Made by a program: the position numbers and the translations under genes. DNA of 64,000 bases from contig CAVTJP010000002.1 of NCBI GenBank assembly GCA_963735085.1, positions 806,001-870,000 of the forward strand, written 5' to 3'. The DNA comes from DATJGR01 sp963735085 (GTDB lineage: Bacteria > Pseudomonadota > Gammaproteobacteria > Pseudomonadales > Azotimanducaceae). Below the pieces are notes generated by a model, which saw nothing but the letters and a program-made list of their open reading frames with translations, was not told where the DNA came from and ran no database searches. Shown piece after piece: positions 17,679 through 27,289 of the stretch. Position 1 is the stretch's first letter, and each line of letters starts with the position of its first letter.

Positions 17679-19049
17679 TCAGGTATCGCGCCGGCCGTGC
17701 GGTCTTCGCAGCGCGAGCTGCCAGGCATCACCGGGCGCCTCTGCGTAGGCGCCATCGATTGCAATGCCCGGCACCGCGGCAAGCTGCCCCTCTACGTAGA
17801 TCAGCGGGTATGCGTCGCGCAGCCACGGCGGCACACGCGCTTCAGAAAGTAGTCGTTTGACGCTTCGCGAGCCGGAACGGCCCGCCGGTCTGAGCCGTTC
17901 CCCACCGCCGCGCGGACGCACTTCGACCACAGTAAGCGATGCGCGCAGACCTACCCCAGCGCTGCGCCGTGCTACGAGCCGACCGAGCGCAATGTCGAGC
18001 GGCGCATTGTTCAGGCGCCACAACACCGGCGCCAGCACCGGCTTCACGTCGGTGACCAGATACAGGTATTGCTGGTACCTGCAAACGCTGAAATCCGCCG
18101 TCACCGCCACTTCCGGATTGCGATCGTGCGCACCGTGAGCCTGACGCACGATCTCGGCCAACACATGCTCTCGCACACCGTGGATGCCTGCTCGCGCCAG
18201 CCAGCGTCGCAGCAGCGGACGCGCATGCGGTGTGCCCAGCAGTGCCACCGCAATGGCAGTCGGCTCAGCGTATGTCCGGGCAGCGCCGCCCGCTTCGTCG
18301 CCCGCGTCATAGTCGGTCGCGCTGTCGAGTTGTTGATCCAACGCGTGGCGCAGCAGTGCAGCCTCGTCGGCGAAGCGTCTGGCGGCGCGATGCAGACGCA
18401 CTGCTGCATCCGGCCAGCGCGGCCGGATCGCGTTCAGTACTTCGTGACGAATGAAATTGCGATCGAAGCGGCGGTCGGCATTGCTTGCGTCGTCGATCCA
18501 TCTGAGGCCATGCGTGGCGGCCCACGCAGCTATGTCAGCACGCGTGACGTCCAGCAACGGTCGCAGCAAGCCGCCTCGCCCGAGCTGCCGCGACGCCGGC
18601 ATCGCCGCGAGTGCCGCGACACCGCCGCCGCGCATCAGGCGCCACAATACCGTTTCGGCCTGGTCGTCGAGGTGATGCGCAAGCCACACCACGTCGTCGT
18701 CGAGCAGCGCTTTTTCAAACGCTTCGTAGCGGGCGTGCCGGGCAGCCGCCTCGACGCTTCCGCGGGGTGAAACTCTGACTTGCTGCGCGGAGAAGCGAAC
18801 CCCCAGTTCGACGCTAACGGCTTCGCAATGTTGTTGCATGGCGTCCGCAGAAGCGCTGAGACCATGATTGATGTGCAACGCAAGCAACCTGCGCCGATCA
18901 TCGATCTGCCGTGCGACGGCATGCAGCAACACCGTCGAATCGAGCCCACCGCTGAAACCGACCACTATGCGGTGGTTCGGCGGGTGCCGTGCCAACGCTG
19001 CATGAATCGACGCGTCGACGGTTTGCGGTGTGGCTCCGGCTTCGCTCAC
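17679..19049 (-). CDS. tilS: tRNA(Ile)-lysidine synthase TilS
   Basis: A 456-residue enzyme that converts C34 of tRNA-Ile(CAU) to lysidine so it reads AUA. The PP-loop SGGLDS is at residues 33-38, with HINHGLS near 78 and WLAHHLDDQAET near 122. The C-terminal domain has GGERLRPAGRSGSRSVKRLL, the substrate-binding region. The start overlaps the dnaE stop by four bases (ATGA). In Pseudomonas accA lies between dnaE and tilS; here there is no space for it. Confidence 0.96.
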   Translation of the reverse strand: MSEAGATPQTVDASIHAALARHPPNHRIVVGFSGGLDSTVLLHAVARQIDDRRRLLALHINHGLSASADAMQQHCEAVSVELGVRFSAQQVRVSPRGSVEAAARHARYEAFEKALLDDDVVWLAHHLDDQAETVLWRLMRGGGVAALAAMPASRQLGRGGLLRPLLDVTRADIAAWAATHGLRWIDDASNADRRFDRNFIRHEVLNAIRPRWPDAAVRLHRAARRFADEAALLRHALDQQLDSATDYDAGDEAGGAARTYAEPTAIAVALLGTPHARPLLRRWLARAGIHGVREHVLAEIVRQAHGAHDRNPEVAVTADFSVCRYQQYLYLVTDVKPVLAPVLWRLNNAPLDIALGRLVARRSAGVGLRASLTVVEVRPRGGGERLRPAGRSGSRSVKRLLSEARVPPWLRDAYPLIYVEGQLAAVPGIAIDGAYAEAPGDAWQLALRRPHGRRDT

Positions 19050-22000
19050 GCCGCCGAGCGACGATAGTGCAGGCCAACCTGGCCCGTGCCGAATTCGTTG
19101 CGTAGTGACTGCAGCAGTTCATCGCTTGGCGCGACACGCCAAGCTGCACCGAGGACGAGCCGGCCTTCGGCCGCGTGGCAACGATACGCGATCGCGACCG
19201 GACAGCCTTCGCGCCGATGCGGTTCGAGCAGCGTTTTCAACCGGTGTGCGAAATCACGCGATATGCCGTCCCCGCACACATCGATCTGCAAACACTCGGC
19301 GTAACGGCGCCGCGCATCGTCCATCGTGTGCACATGCGCGACCCGCATCTTCAGCGCACCGTTGTACTCATCCGGCTGAACCTCACCTTCGACGACCAGC
19401 ACGGCATCTTTGAAGATCTTGTGCTTGTGCTGCTCGTAAACATCGGCGAATACCGACAGCTCGATCCGACCGCTGCGATCATCGAGCACCGAGAACGCCA
19501 ATGTTTCACCGCGTTTATTGCGCATCGTTCGCGTCGAGTAAACGAGACCGGCAACGACCTGCACGCCGCGCTCGACGCGCAGATCGGCAATCCTCTGTGG
19601 CACGAACTCGCGAATCTCCGCCAGATAGTCGTCGATGGGGTGACCGGTGAGGTATAGCCCCAGCGCGTCTTTCTCGGCGTCGAGCCGCTCACGCCGCGTC
19701 CACTTGCGCGCGCGCGCGCTCGGCGGCGCAAGCATCCGCGATGCGTCCAGTTCGCCGAATGGTTCGCCAAATAGATCCTCGATACCACTCGCCGCGTTGC
19801 GTGCTGCCTGATCGGCGGCCTGCAGCGCGCCGTCGAGTTCCGCGAGTAGGCGAGCGCGAACCGTATCGACGTCTTCGTCTGTCCTGGCGAACGGATCCAT
19901 CGCACCGGCGCGAATCAACGCCTCTATTGCGCGCCGATTCGCTTTCTTGGCATCGATGCGCCGACAGAAGTCGTACAGATCACCAAACGATCCGTCTTCG
20001 CCGCGGCTGTCGCAGATCGCGACGACCGAGCCTTCACCGATTCCTCGGATGGCGCCGAGGCCATACAGAATGCGGCCATCGCACGCCGAAAAGCGGAAGC
20101 GGCTCAGGTTGATGTCGGGCGGATCGAGCGGCACCTGCGAACGGCGCACTTCATCGACCAGCGTGACGATCTTGTCGGTGTGCTGCATATCGGCCGACAA
20201 CACCGCCGCCATGAACTGATCCGGGTAATGCGCTTTCAGCCACGCCGTCTGGTAGCTGACCATTGCATACGCCGCCGAGTGCGATTTGTTGAAGCCGTAA
20301 CCGGCAAACTTCTCCATCAGATCGAACAGTTGCCCTGCCTTGGACTCCGATACACCATTGCGCAGCGCGCCGGCTTTGAAAATGTCCCGATGCTTGGCCA
20401 TCTCCTCGGGCTTTTTCTTGCCCATCGCGCGCCGCAACAGATCCGCCGCACCCAGACTGTAGCCACCGATCACCTGCGCGATCTGCATGACCTGTTCCTG
20501 GTAGACCATGACGCCGTAAGTGGGCGACAGAATCGGCTCGACGCGCGCGTCGAGATACTCCACCCGTTCGGTGCCGTGCTTGCGTTTGATGAAATCCGGA
20601 ATCAGTTCCATCGGGCCGGGCCGGAACAGCGCCCCGAGTGCGATGATGTCTTCGAAGCGGTCCGGCTTCGCCTGCTCCAGCAGACTCTGCATGCCGCGCG
20701 ATTCGAATTGAAATATCGCGGTGGTTTCGGCGCGCTTCAGCAGATCGAACACGCGCGCATCGTCGAGGGGAATCTGCGTGATGTCGAGTGCAGCATCGGT
20801 GCGGGGCCGCGCTTCGTTGATCGCAGTAACCGTCCAATCGATGATCGTCAGCGTTTTCAGGCCCAGAAAGTCGAACTTGACCAGCCCGGCGCGCTCGACA
20901 TCGTCCTTGTCGAATTGGGACACGACGCCGGCACTGCCATCATCGACATACAGCGGCACGAAATCGGTCAGCTTCGATGGCGCGATGACGACGCCGCCTG
21001 CGTGCTTGCCGACATTGCGCACGATGCCTTCCAGTTTGTACGCCATGTCCATGATCTCGCCGACATCCTCGTTGTCGGCAATGAAATCGCGCAGCTCCGG
21101 TGTTTCGGCGACCGCACGCTGCAACGTCATACCCACTTCGAAAGGAATCAGCTTCGACAGCTTGTCGGCAAGCCCATACGGCTTGCCCTGCACGCGCGCG
21201 ACATCGCGCACCACCGCTTTCGCCGCCATGGTACCGAATGTGACGATCTGGCTGACCGAATCATGACCATAGCGCTCCGCTACATGCGCGATGACGGCGT
21301 CGCGCCCGATCATGCAGAAATCGATATCGAAGTCCGGCATCGAAACACGCTCCGGATTCAACAGGCGCTCGAACAGCAGGTCGTAGTCGAGCGGGTCGAG
21401 GTCGGTGATGCCGAGCGAATACGCCACCAGTGAACCGACGCCCGAGCCACGCCCCGGGCCTACCGGGATGCGTTGCGATTTGGCCCAGTTGACGAACTCC
21501 ATGACGATCAGGAAATAGCCGGAGAAACCCATTTGATTGATGATGCCGACCTCGACATCGAGCCGTTCCGAATACAGCCGTCGACGCGCGTCTGACAGGT
21601 CCTTACCGCGCTGGGTCGCAAGCGTGAGGCGCGCATTCAGGCCCTCGCGCGCCCGTTGCCCGAGGTATGCGTCCAGTTCGATACCGTCTGGCAACGGATA
21701 GTTCGGCAGAAAATATCTGCCGAGTTCGATGTGCACGCTGCAACGTTTGGCAATTTCCACCGCATTGGTCAGCGCTTCGGGCACGTCGGCGAACAGCGCC
21801 GACATTTCCGCGGGACTCTTGAAATACTGTTCCTCGCTGTAACGGCGCACGCGCCGCGGATCGTTCAGCGTGCGGCCTTCCTGAATGCAGACTCGCGTCT
21901 CGTGCGCTTCGAAGTCATCACGCTCGAGAAAGCACACGTCGTTGGTCGCCACGACCGCGATATCGAGTTCGCCAGCTAGCGCAACTGCCGCCCCGAAATA

Positions 22001-22534
22001 CGCATCTTCGCCCTCGCGGCGCGTACGTTCGAGTTCGATGTAGTAGCGATTACCGTACACCGTACGCCAATGCGCTGCGAGGCGACGCGCGGCCGCACCG
22101 TCGCGGCGCAACAGCGCGGTTCCCACATCGCCGCGCGCGCCGCCCGATAACATGATTACGCCGTCGCTGTGCGTCTTGAGCCACTCGCGCGCAACACAAC
22201 CGCGCTGGGTCGCGTCGAGATACGCCTTCGACACCAGCGTGATGACGTTGCGATACCCCGTCTCGTCCGCGGCGAGAACGATGCAGCGGTGGCGAGCTGC
22301 AGGGTCTACATCGCCATCATAGAAGCTCAGGTCGGCGCCGATGATCGGCTTGACGCCGGCGCCCATACAAGCGTCATAGAACTTGATCAAGCCGAACAGG
22401 TTGGCACGGTCGGTCATCGCGACGGCCGGCATGCCGTGCGCAACGGCTCGTTCGACGAGTTCACGCACCTTTACTAAACCGTCTGCGATCGAGTACTCGG
22501 TGTGCACCTTCAAATGAACGAAGCCGTCATCCAT
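19046..22534 (-). CDS. dnaE: DNA polymerase III alpha subunit
   Basis: A 1162-residue replicative polymerase. An N-terminal PHP domain begins VHLKVHTEYSIADG. Catalytic Asp residues lie in PDFDIDFCMIGRD (near 395) and KFDFLGLKTL (near 550). A helix-hairpin-helix region and an OB domain (VAGLVYSTRTMRNKRGE, near 970) follow. Length matches the family (about 1160). It lies between rnhB (5 bases upstream) and tilS, with which it overlaps by four bases. Confidence 0.98.
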   Translation of the reverse strand: MDDGFVHLKVHTEYSIADGLVKVRELVERAVAHGMPAVAMTDRANLFGLIKFYDACMGAGVKPIIGADLSFYDGDVDPAARHRCIVLAADETGYRNVITLVSKAYLDATQRGCVAREWLKTHSDGVIMLSGGARGDVGTALLRRDGAAARRLAAHWRTVYGNRYYIELERTRREGEDAYFGAAVALAGELDIAVVATNDVCFLERDDFEAHETRVCIQEGRTLNDPRRVRRYSEEQYFKSPAEMSALFADVPEALTNAVEIAKRCSVHIELGRYFLPNYPLPDGIELDAYLGQRAREGLNARLTLATQRGKDLSDARRRLYSERLDVEVGIINQMGFSGYFLIVMEFVNWAKSQRIPVGPGRGSGVGSLVAYSLGITDLDPLDYDLLFERLLNPERVSMPDFDIDFCMIGRDAVIAHVAERYGHDSVSQIVTFGTMAAKAVVRDVARVQGKPYGLADKLSKLIPFEVGMTLQRAVAETPELRDFIADNEDVGEIMDMAYKLEGIVRNVGKHAGGVVIAPSKLTDFVPLYVDDGSAGVVSQFDKDDVERAGLVKFDFLGLKTLTIIDWTVTAINEARPRTDAALDITQIPLDDARVFDLLKRAETTAIFQFESRGMQSLLEQAKPDRFEDIIALGALFRPGPMELIPDFIKRKHGTERVEYLDARVEPILSPTYGVMVYQEQVMQIAQVIGGYSLGAADLLRRAMGKKKPEEMAKHRDIFKAGALRNGVSESKAGQLFDLMEKFAGYGFNKSHSAAYAMVSYQTAWLKAHYPDQFMAAVLSADMQHTDKIVTLVDEVRRSQVPLDPPDINLSRFRFSACDGRILYGLGAIRGIGEGSVVAICDSRGEDGSFGDLYDFCRRIDAKKANRRAIEALIRAGAMDPFARTDEDVDTVRARLLAELDGALQAADQAARNAASGIEDLFGEPFGELDASRMLAPPSARARKWTRRERLDAEKDALGLYLTGHPIDDYLAEIREFVPQRIADLRVERGVQVVAGLVYSTRTMRNKRGETLAFSVLDDRSGRIELSVFADVYEQHKHKIFKDAVLVVEGEVQPDEYNGALKMRVAHVHTMDDARRRYAECLQIDVCGDGISRDFAHRLKTLLEPHRREGCPVAIAYRCHAAEGRLVLGAAWRVAPSDELLQSLRNEFGTGQVGLHYRRSAA

Positions 22535-22539
22535 CGAAA

Positions 22540-23214
22540 TCAGCGTCCGTCGTCGAATATCACCGCACGCCCAGATTCGAGCATGGGCTGTTCGAGTATG
22601 CTCAGCTCGAGGAAAGTCGGTTCAGTTAGCAATTCGCGAATCGGCGCGAAGCTGCGGCGATGCAGCGGACTTGGCCCGAATCGCTCGATGGCCTCCAGAT
22701 GCGCCGCCGTTGCATAACCCTTGTGGCGTTCGAATCCGTAGTTTGGATAGTGTGCCGCGGCGCGATCCATCTCGCCGTCCCGCAGCACCTTCGCGACAAT
22801 CGAGGCGGCGCTGATCGAAGCAATGCGATCATCGCCACCAACGACAGCGACGGCTGGCATGGCAAGGTTCGGCGTGACATTTCCGTCCACGTAGACCACG
22901 TCCGGCCGCAGCGCGAGACTGGCGACGGCGCGCTCCATCGCGAGCAGGCTCGCGCGCAGAATGTTCATCGCGTCGATCTCGGCGACTTCCGCGCGGCCTG
23001 TGCCCACCGCCAGTGCCTGCGCATCGATCACCCGCGCAAGTTCTGCGCGACGCGCGGCACTGAGCTTCTTCGAATCACGCAGACCCGCGATCGGATGTGC
23101 AGGATCGAGAATCACGGCCGCCGCAACGACCGGACCGGCGAGCGGGCCGCGACCCACTTCATCGACACCCGCGAGCATCAGGATCGGCATCGGTTGATCG
23201 TCGAACAAGTCCAT
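22540..23214 (-). CDS. rnhB: Ribonuclease HII
   Basis: A 224-residue nuclease that cuts RNA in RNA-DNA hybrids and single ribonucleotides in DNA. The active-site Asp-Glu pair is Asp18-Glu19 in AGVDEVGRGPLAGPV; the third Asp is in VVYVDGN near 115 and the fourth in GEMDRAA. The C-terminal 25 residues after RELL are a variable tail. Its ATG overlaps the lpxB stop by one base (TGATG). Confidence 0.96.
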   Translation of the reverse strand: MDLFDDQPMPILMLAGVDEVGRGPLAGPVVAAAVILDPAHPIAGLRDSKKLSAARRAELARVIDAQALAVGTGRAEVAEIDAMNILRASLLAMERAVASLALRPDVVYVDGNVTPNLAMPAVAVVGGDDRIASISAASIVAKVLRDGEMDRAAAHYPNYGFERHKGYATAAHLEAIERFGPSPLHRRSFAPIRELLTEPTFLELSILEQPMLESGRAVIFDDGR

Positions 23215-24407
23215 CAGCGATTGATCATCGATAGCACCGCATCAGCCGCGCGCTGGTTGGCGCCGCGTCGCAGCGATGCGTGCAGCGCGCGAAAGTCGGT
23301 GAGATGTGCGCCGGCTCGGCCGCGCTCCAGCTCCGCGATCACTGCGCGCGCGAGGCGCTCGGGCTGCGCATCGTGCTGCAGGAGTTCGGGCACCAGCCGC
23401 CGGCCGGCGAGAATGTTCGGCAAGGCGACGAATGGTGTACGCAGCATGGCTTTCACGACTCGGTAGCTTAACGTGCCAAGGCGGTACGTCACTACCATCG
23501 GCTTACCGAACAGCATCGCTTCGAGGGTGCCGGTGCCGGATTTCACCAACGCGACGTCCGCTGCCGCCAGCGCCTGGTGCGCGTCGCCGCGCAGCAGTTG
23601 CACCGCGAGCCGCGGAAACCGCTGCGTAAGTTCGGCAACGGTCGCCCACGACCGCTCATCGACGCACGGAATCAGAAACTGAACATTGCCCAACTCCGCC
23701 TGGACGCATTGCGCCGTTTGCATGAACAGTTCCGCGTGCGCGTGAATCTCGGACATACGGCTACCGGGCAGCAGTGCAATCGTCAACTGCGTGGCCGATA
23801 TGCCGAGCGCCTCGCGTGCCTGCGCCGTCACGTCGATGGGATCGATGGCATCAGCCAATGGGTGACCGACGAACTCTGCATGAACGCCACGCTGCGCATA
23901 CAGCGGCGGTTCGAATGGATACAACGTCAGTACCAGATCCGCCGCACGACCGATTCGCTTCACGCGTCCGCGACGCCACGCGTACACGCTCGGACTGACG
24001 TAGTGCACGGTCGCGATGCCGTGCCGCTTCAGCAGGCATTCCAGCAACAGGTTGAATACGTTGAAATCCACGCCAACGAACACATCGGGCCGATCCGACA
24101 GAAACGCACGGCGCAAAGTTCGAATGACGCGGAACAATGCCGGCAGTCGCTTCAACGGTTCGGCGAAGCCATTCATTGCAAACGTGCTCATCGCACTCAG
24201 CGGTTCGAGGCCCTGCGCGAGCATCAGCGGCCCGCCGACGCCTCGAAAGCGCACGTCCGCAACCTGCGCACTCAGAGCCTGCATCAAACCCGCCCCAAGC
24301 AGATCGCCCGACGGTTCTCCCGCGAGAATGCCGACGCTGAGGTGGTGTCGCTCAATCGCCGTTGCCCTCGCGGCGGCCGCGAATGATGCCCCAGCGCGAC
24401 TCGGCAA
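23214..24407 (-). CDS. lpxB: Lipid-A-disaccharide synthase
   Basis: A GT19 glycosyltransferase that joins UDP-diacylglucosamine and lipid X into the lipid A disaccharide at the inner membrane. The N terminus HLSVGILAGEPSGDLLGAGL is the family start, and LLPGSRMSEI (near 215) and LVKSGTGTLEAML (near 300) bind the donor. The start is uncertain. No ATG or GTG lies near the conserved N terminus; the choices are TTG at 24407, which adds about 20 residues and overlaps lpxA by 56 bases, or a rare ATT at 24356 that overlaps the lpxA stop. The 397-residue TTG form is given. Confidence 0.93.
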   Translation of the reverse strand: MPSRAGASFAAAARATAIERHHLSVGILAGEPSGDLLGAGLMQALSAQVADVRFRGVGGPLMLAQGLEPLSAMSTFAMNGFAEPLKRLPALFRVIRTLRRAFLSDRPDVFVGVDFNVFNLLLECLLKRHGIATVHYVSPSVYAWRRGRVKRIGRAADLVLTLYPFEPPLYAQRGVHAEFVGHPLADAIDPIDVTAQAREALGISATQLTIALLPGSRMSEIHAHAELFMQTAQCVQAELGNVQFLIPCVDERSWATVAELTQRFPRLAVQLLRGDAHQALAAADVALVKSGTGTLEAMLFGKPMVVTYRLGTLSYRVVKAMLRTPFVALPNILAGRRLVPELLQHDAQPERLARAVIAELERGRAGAHLTDFRALHASLRRGANQRAADAVLSMINR

Positions 24408-25146
24408 CGCTGGTCACGAACAGCGCAACTTCAGCGTGACGCTCTGCGAGTGGACCCATTTGCGTCAGTGCATGCTTCACGCTGAGGCCCTGCCCGTAGA
24501 CGATTCGATAAGCCTCGCGCAGCGCCGTAACAGCCGCCTCGGCAATGCCGTGGCGACGCATGCCCTCGATGTTGAGGCCCACCGCACCGGCCGGATTGCC
24601 ACTGACTGTGACGAACGCCGGCACATCCTTGAGCACCAGACTCATGCCGCCGATATGCGCGTACGCACCTACACGCCGGTACTGCGGGATGCCGGCGTAG
24701 CCTCCGAAGTTCGCGTGATCACCAACCACCACATGGCCGGAAACAGACGCATTGTTCGCCATGATCACGTGGTCGCCGAGAGTGCAGTCATGACCCACGT
24801 GCACGTACGCCATCAGTAGATTGCCATTGCCGATGACGGTGCGGCCCTGCCCTTGCACCGTGCCGCGATGGATTGTCACGCCTTCTCGAATGACGTTGTC
24901 ATCGCCGATCTGCAAAGTAGTCGGTTCACCTCTGTACGCGAGTGCCGGTGTATCTTCACCGACGGTCGCAAACTGGAAGATCCGGTTGTTGCGACCAATT
25001 CGCGTTGGTCCTTTGAGGATCACGTGCGATGCGATGCGGCACTCGTCGCCGATCACTACGTCCGGGCCGACGATTGTCCACGGACCGATCGCCACATCGT
25101 TACCGATGATCGCGCCAGGATCGATGATCGCGCGTGGATCGATCAT
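24352..25146 (-). CDS. lpxA: UDP-N-acetylglucosamine acyltransferase
   Basis: A 264-residue trimeric left-handed beta-helix enzyme, first step of lipid A synthesis. Start ATG at 25146 gives MIDPRAIIDPGAIIG, the first hexapeptide turns. The catalytic His is probably His119 in YVHVGHDC. The helical C terminus is of normal length. A longer in-frame upstream reading is unlike any LpxA and overlaps fabZ. Usual order lpxD-fabZ-lpxA-lpxB. Confidence 0.97.
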   Translation of the reverse strand: MIDPRAIIDPGAIIGNDVAIGPWTIVGPDVVIGDECRIASHVILKGPTRIGRNNRIFQFATVGEDTPALAYRGEPTTLQIGDDNVIREGVTIHRGTVQGQGRTVIGNGNLLMAYVHVGHDCTLGDHVIMANNASVSGHVVVGDHANFGGYAGIPQYRRVGAYAHIGGMSLVLKDVPAFVTVSGNPAGAVGLNIEGMRRHGIAEAAVTALREAYRIVYGQGLSVKHALTQMGPLAERHAEVALFVTSVAESRWGIIRGRREGNGD

Positions 25147-25177
25147 CGCAGTCACGTCGCCGCAACGATGCCCGACA

Positions 25178-25615
25178 TCATGTCGTCTTCTCGACGCAAA
25201 TGATCTCTGCCTCGCACGCGAGATCGCCCTCAACGTACGCAGCGCACGCGAACTTAATAACGCGACGTTTGTCGGCGATGATCTTCGACTCCATGTCGAG
25301 CCGGTCCCCTGGTACCACAGGGCGTTTGAAACGCGCTCGATCGACGCCACCGAGATAGTAAAGCGAACCGTCCGCAGCCTTACGGTTCTTCGTCTTGAAC
25401 GCAAGGATGCCCGACAGTTGCGCCATCGCTTCAACCATCAATACGCCCGGCATGACGGGCATGCCGGGAAAGTGACCATTGAAGAAATCTTCGTTCACCG
25501 AAATGTTTTTGTAGCCTTTGATCGTATCGCCGGGTTCAACCGAGGTGACTCGATCTACCAGCAGAAACGGGTATCGGTGTGGCAGATACTCGAAGATTTC
25601 GTCGATGCTCAACAT
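25178..25615 (-). CDS. fabZ: 3-hydroxyacyl-ACP dehydratase FabZ
   Basis: A 145-residue hot-dog-fold dehydratase of fatty acid elongation. It shows LPHRYPFLLVDRV (residues 11-23) and the active site GHFPGMPVMPGVLMVEA with His48 and Glu62. It lies 31 bases before lpxA, where it competes with LpxA for 3-hydroxyacyl-ACP and so helps set the balance of phospholipid and lipid A. Confidence 0.97.
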   Translation of the reverse strand: MLSIDEIFEYLPHRYPFLLVDRVTSVEPGDTIKGYKNISVNEDFFNGHFPGMPVMPGVLMVEAMAQLSGILAFKTKNRKAADGSLYYLGGVDRARFKRPVVPGDRLDMESKIIADKRRVIKFACAAYVEGDLACEAEIICVEKTT

Positions 25616-25684
25616 CTATCAGGACCCCCGCGCCATGCTGCAATCGTTGGCAACTCTGGCATATTGCAATGATGTGGAAAGCTG

Positions 25685-26731
25685 CTACCGACGTGACGTT
25701 TCAAGCCTCGCGACTCTTTTTGCCAGTGCATCGAGTTCAGAAAATCTGAGCGCGTTGCGCTTCCATTTGCGTGTAGCACTGTGTAACACGCCCCCCGAAT
25801 AGACGCCAGATTTCGCGATCGAGCGGCTCACATGCGTCATGCCGCTGACAATCACGCGGTCGGCAATTCGAATCGGTCCGTCACCACCAATCCCGACACC
25901 GCCGGCAAGCACACAGTGCTTACCGATGCGTGTACTCCCAACAATGCCGACGCAACCGCAGATCACAGTATGATCGCCGATCACACAGTTGTGACCGATC
26001 TGGACCTGATTGTCGATCTTCACGCCACTGCCAATCACTGTGTCGTCGATCGTGCCCCGATCAATCGTCGTGGCGGCACCAACGCTGACGTCTTCGCCCA
26101 GTACGACGCCACCGAGTTGCGCAATTTCATGCTGTCTGCCGAGTTCGTCCGCCGCGAAGCCGAACCCATCGGCGCCAATCACCGCGCCGCTGTGTACGAC
26201 ACTGCGCGCGCCGATCCGGACCCGTTGATACAACGTCACCGATGCCATCAGGCGCACGTCGTGGCCAAGTTCGCTCGCCGTGCCGATCACGCAGTTGGCA
26301 CCGATGATGACGCGATCGCCGATGGCACAATCCGCTCCAACGACTGCGTTGGGGCCAATCGTTACATCCGCGCCGATGCGCGCCGACCGGTCGACGACCG
26401 CAGAGGCGTGAATCTCTGGCTCAACCAAGGTGTCATCGCTGAACAAACGCGCCACGCGCGCGAATGCAAGGTACGGATTGGAGGTGACCAACGCGTGGGT
26501 CGGGCACCGTGCCAGATCGTCCGCTCGAAGCATCACCGCGGTGGCTTTGGTGTGCGCCAGCAGACGCCGGTAGGCGCGACTGGACAAATGCGTCAGGTCG
26601 CCCGGTTCAGCGTGCTCCAGACTGCCCAGTCCGGTAATGATGGCGCCCGCGTCGCCCTCGACGCGAGCATCTATACCGCAAGCATCAATGCGCTGTGCCA
26701 GATCACCGAGTGTGAAGGTGACTCCAGCCAC
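25685..26731 (-). CDS. lpxD: UDP-3-O-(3-hydroxyacyl)glucosamine N-acyltransferase
   Basis: A 348-residue trimeric acyltransferase, third step of lipid A synthesis. The N-terminal uridine-binding domain runs to about residue 100. The left-handed beta-helix follows, with many hexapeptides such as IGPNAV and IGANCV and the signature VQIGHNCVIGDHT holding the catalytic His (near 240). Start is GTG. It begins seven bases after the skp-like gene stop. Confidence 0.96.
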   Translation of the reverse strand: MAGVTFTLGDLAQRIDACGIDARVEGDAGAIITGLGSLEHAEPGDLTHLSSRAYRRLLAHTKATAVMLRADDLARCPTHALVTSNPYLAFARVARLFSDDTLVEPEIHASAVVDRSARIGADVTIGPNAVVGADCAIGDRVIIGANCVIGTASELGHDVRLMASVTLYQRVRIGARSVVHSGAVIGADGFGFAADELGRQHEIAQLGGVVLGEDVSVGAATTIDRGTIDDTVIGSGVKIDNQVQIGHNCVIGDHTVICGCVGIVGSTRIGKHCVLAGGVGIGGDGPIRIADRVIVSGMTHVSRSIAKSGVYSGGVLHSATRKWKRNALRFSELDALAKRVARLETSRR

Positions 26732-26738
26732 GACTCAC

Positions 26739-27245
26739 TCACTTCTTCTGGTTCAGTTTCTCCGTGACCTGCGTGGTGATGTCGTACTTCGGATCGACAT
26801 ACAACACATTCTGTCTGTGAATGACCATGTCGTACTGACCCTTCGCGATGAGGTCTTTCAGCGCCGCTTCGAACTTTGGCGCCATCTTCTGCAGGATGTC
26901 CTGCTGGCGTTCATTGACGGTCTTCTGCAGCTTGTTGACCTGGAATTGATAATCGATCTGTTTGTCTTCTATTTCCTTCTGCAGCTTGCGCTTTTCGACA
27001 TCGCTCATCACATCGCCGTTTTTGTTGAGTTTTTCCTGCATCTGCGTGATCGACGTACCCAGATCCTTGACGGTCTTCTGATCAGGCGCGAGATCGCTTT
27101 CAAGCTTGGCGATCATTGCTTTGGCTTCTTCGCTTTCACCAATCGCGCGCTGCGCGTTGACAACGGCGATTTTCAAATCCGCAAACGCGCTGCCCGCGAG
27201 CAGCAGCAAACCGGGAAACAGCATCATTCGAAGCGTCTTTACCAC
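26739..27245 (-). CDS. skp: Periplasmic chaperone Skp/OmpH
   Basis: A 168-residue periplasmic holdase for outer-membrane proteins. A signal peptide of about 22 residues ends at SAFADL. The mature part begins KIAVVNAQRAIGESEEAK, the family signature, followed by long charged coiled-coil helices (about 45-125). The start is GTG with GAGGAG upstream. It lies between bamA and lpxD, its standard place. Confidence 0.94.
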   Translation of the reverse strand: MVKTLRMMLFPGLLLLAGSAFADLKIAVVNAQRAIGESEEAKAMIAKLESDLAPDQKTVKDLGTSITQMQEKLNKNGDVMSDVEKRKLQKEIEDKQIDYQFQVNKLQKTVNERQQDILQKMAPKFEAALKDLIAKGQYDMVIHRQNVLYVDPKYDITTQVTEKLNQKK

Positions 27246-27289
27246 CGGGGTCTCCTCTCTGGTTGGTGCAGGACGGCGCGCATGTTACA

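Noticed and set aside
20180..21433. Long plus-strand open frame (417 codons) opposite dnaE
   Set aside because: Antisense shadow of conserved DnaE motifs; Arg/His-rich composition typical of a shadow frame.
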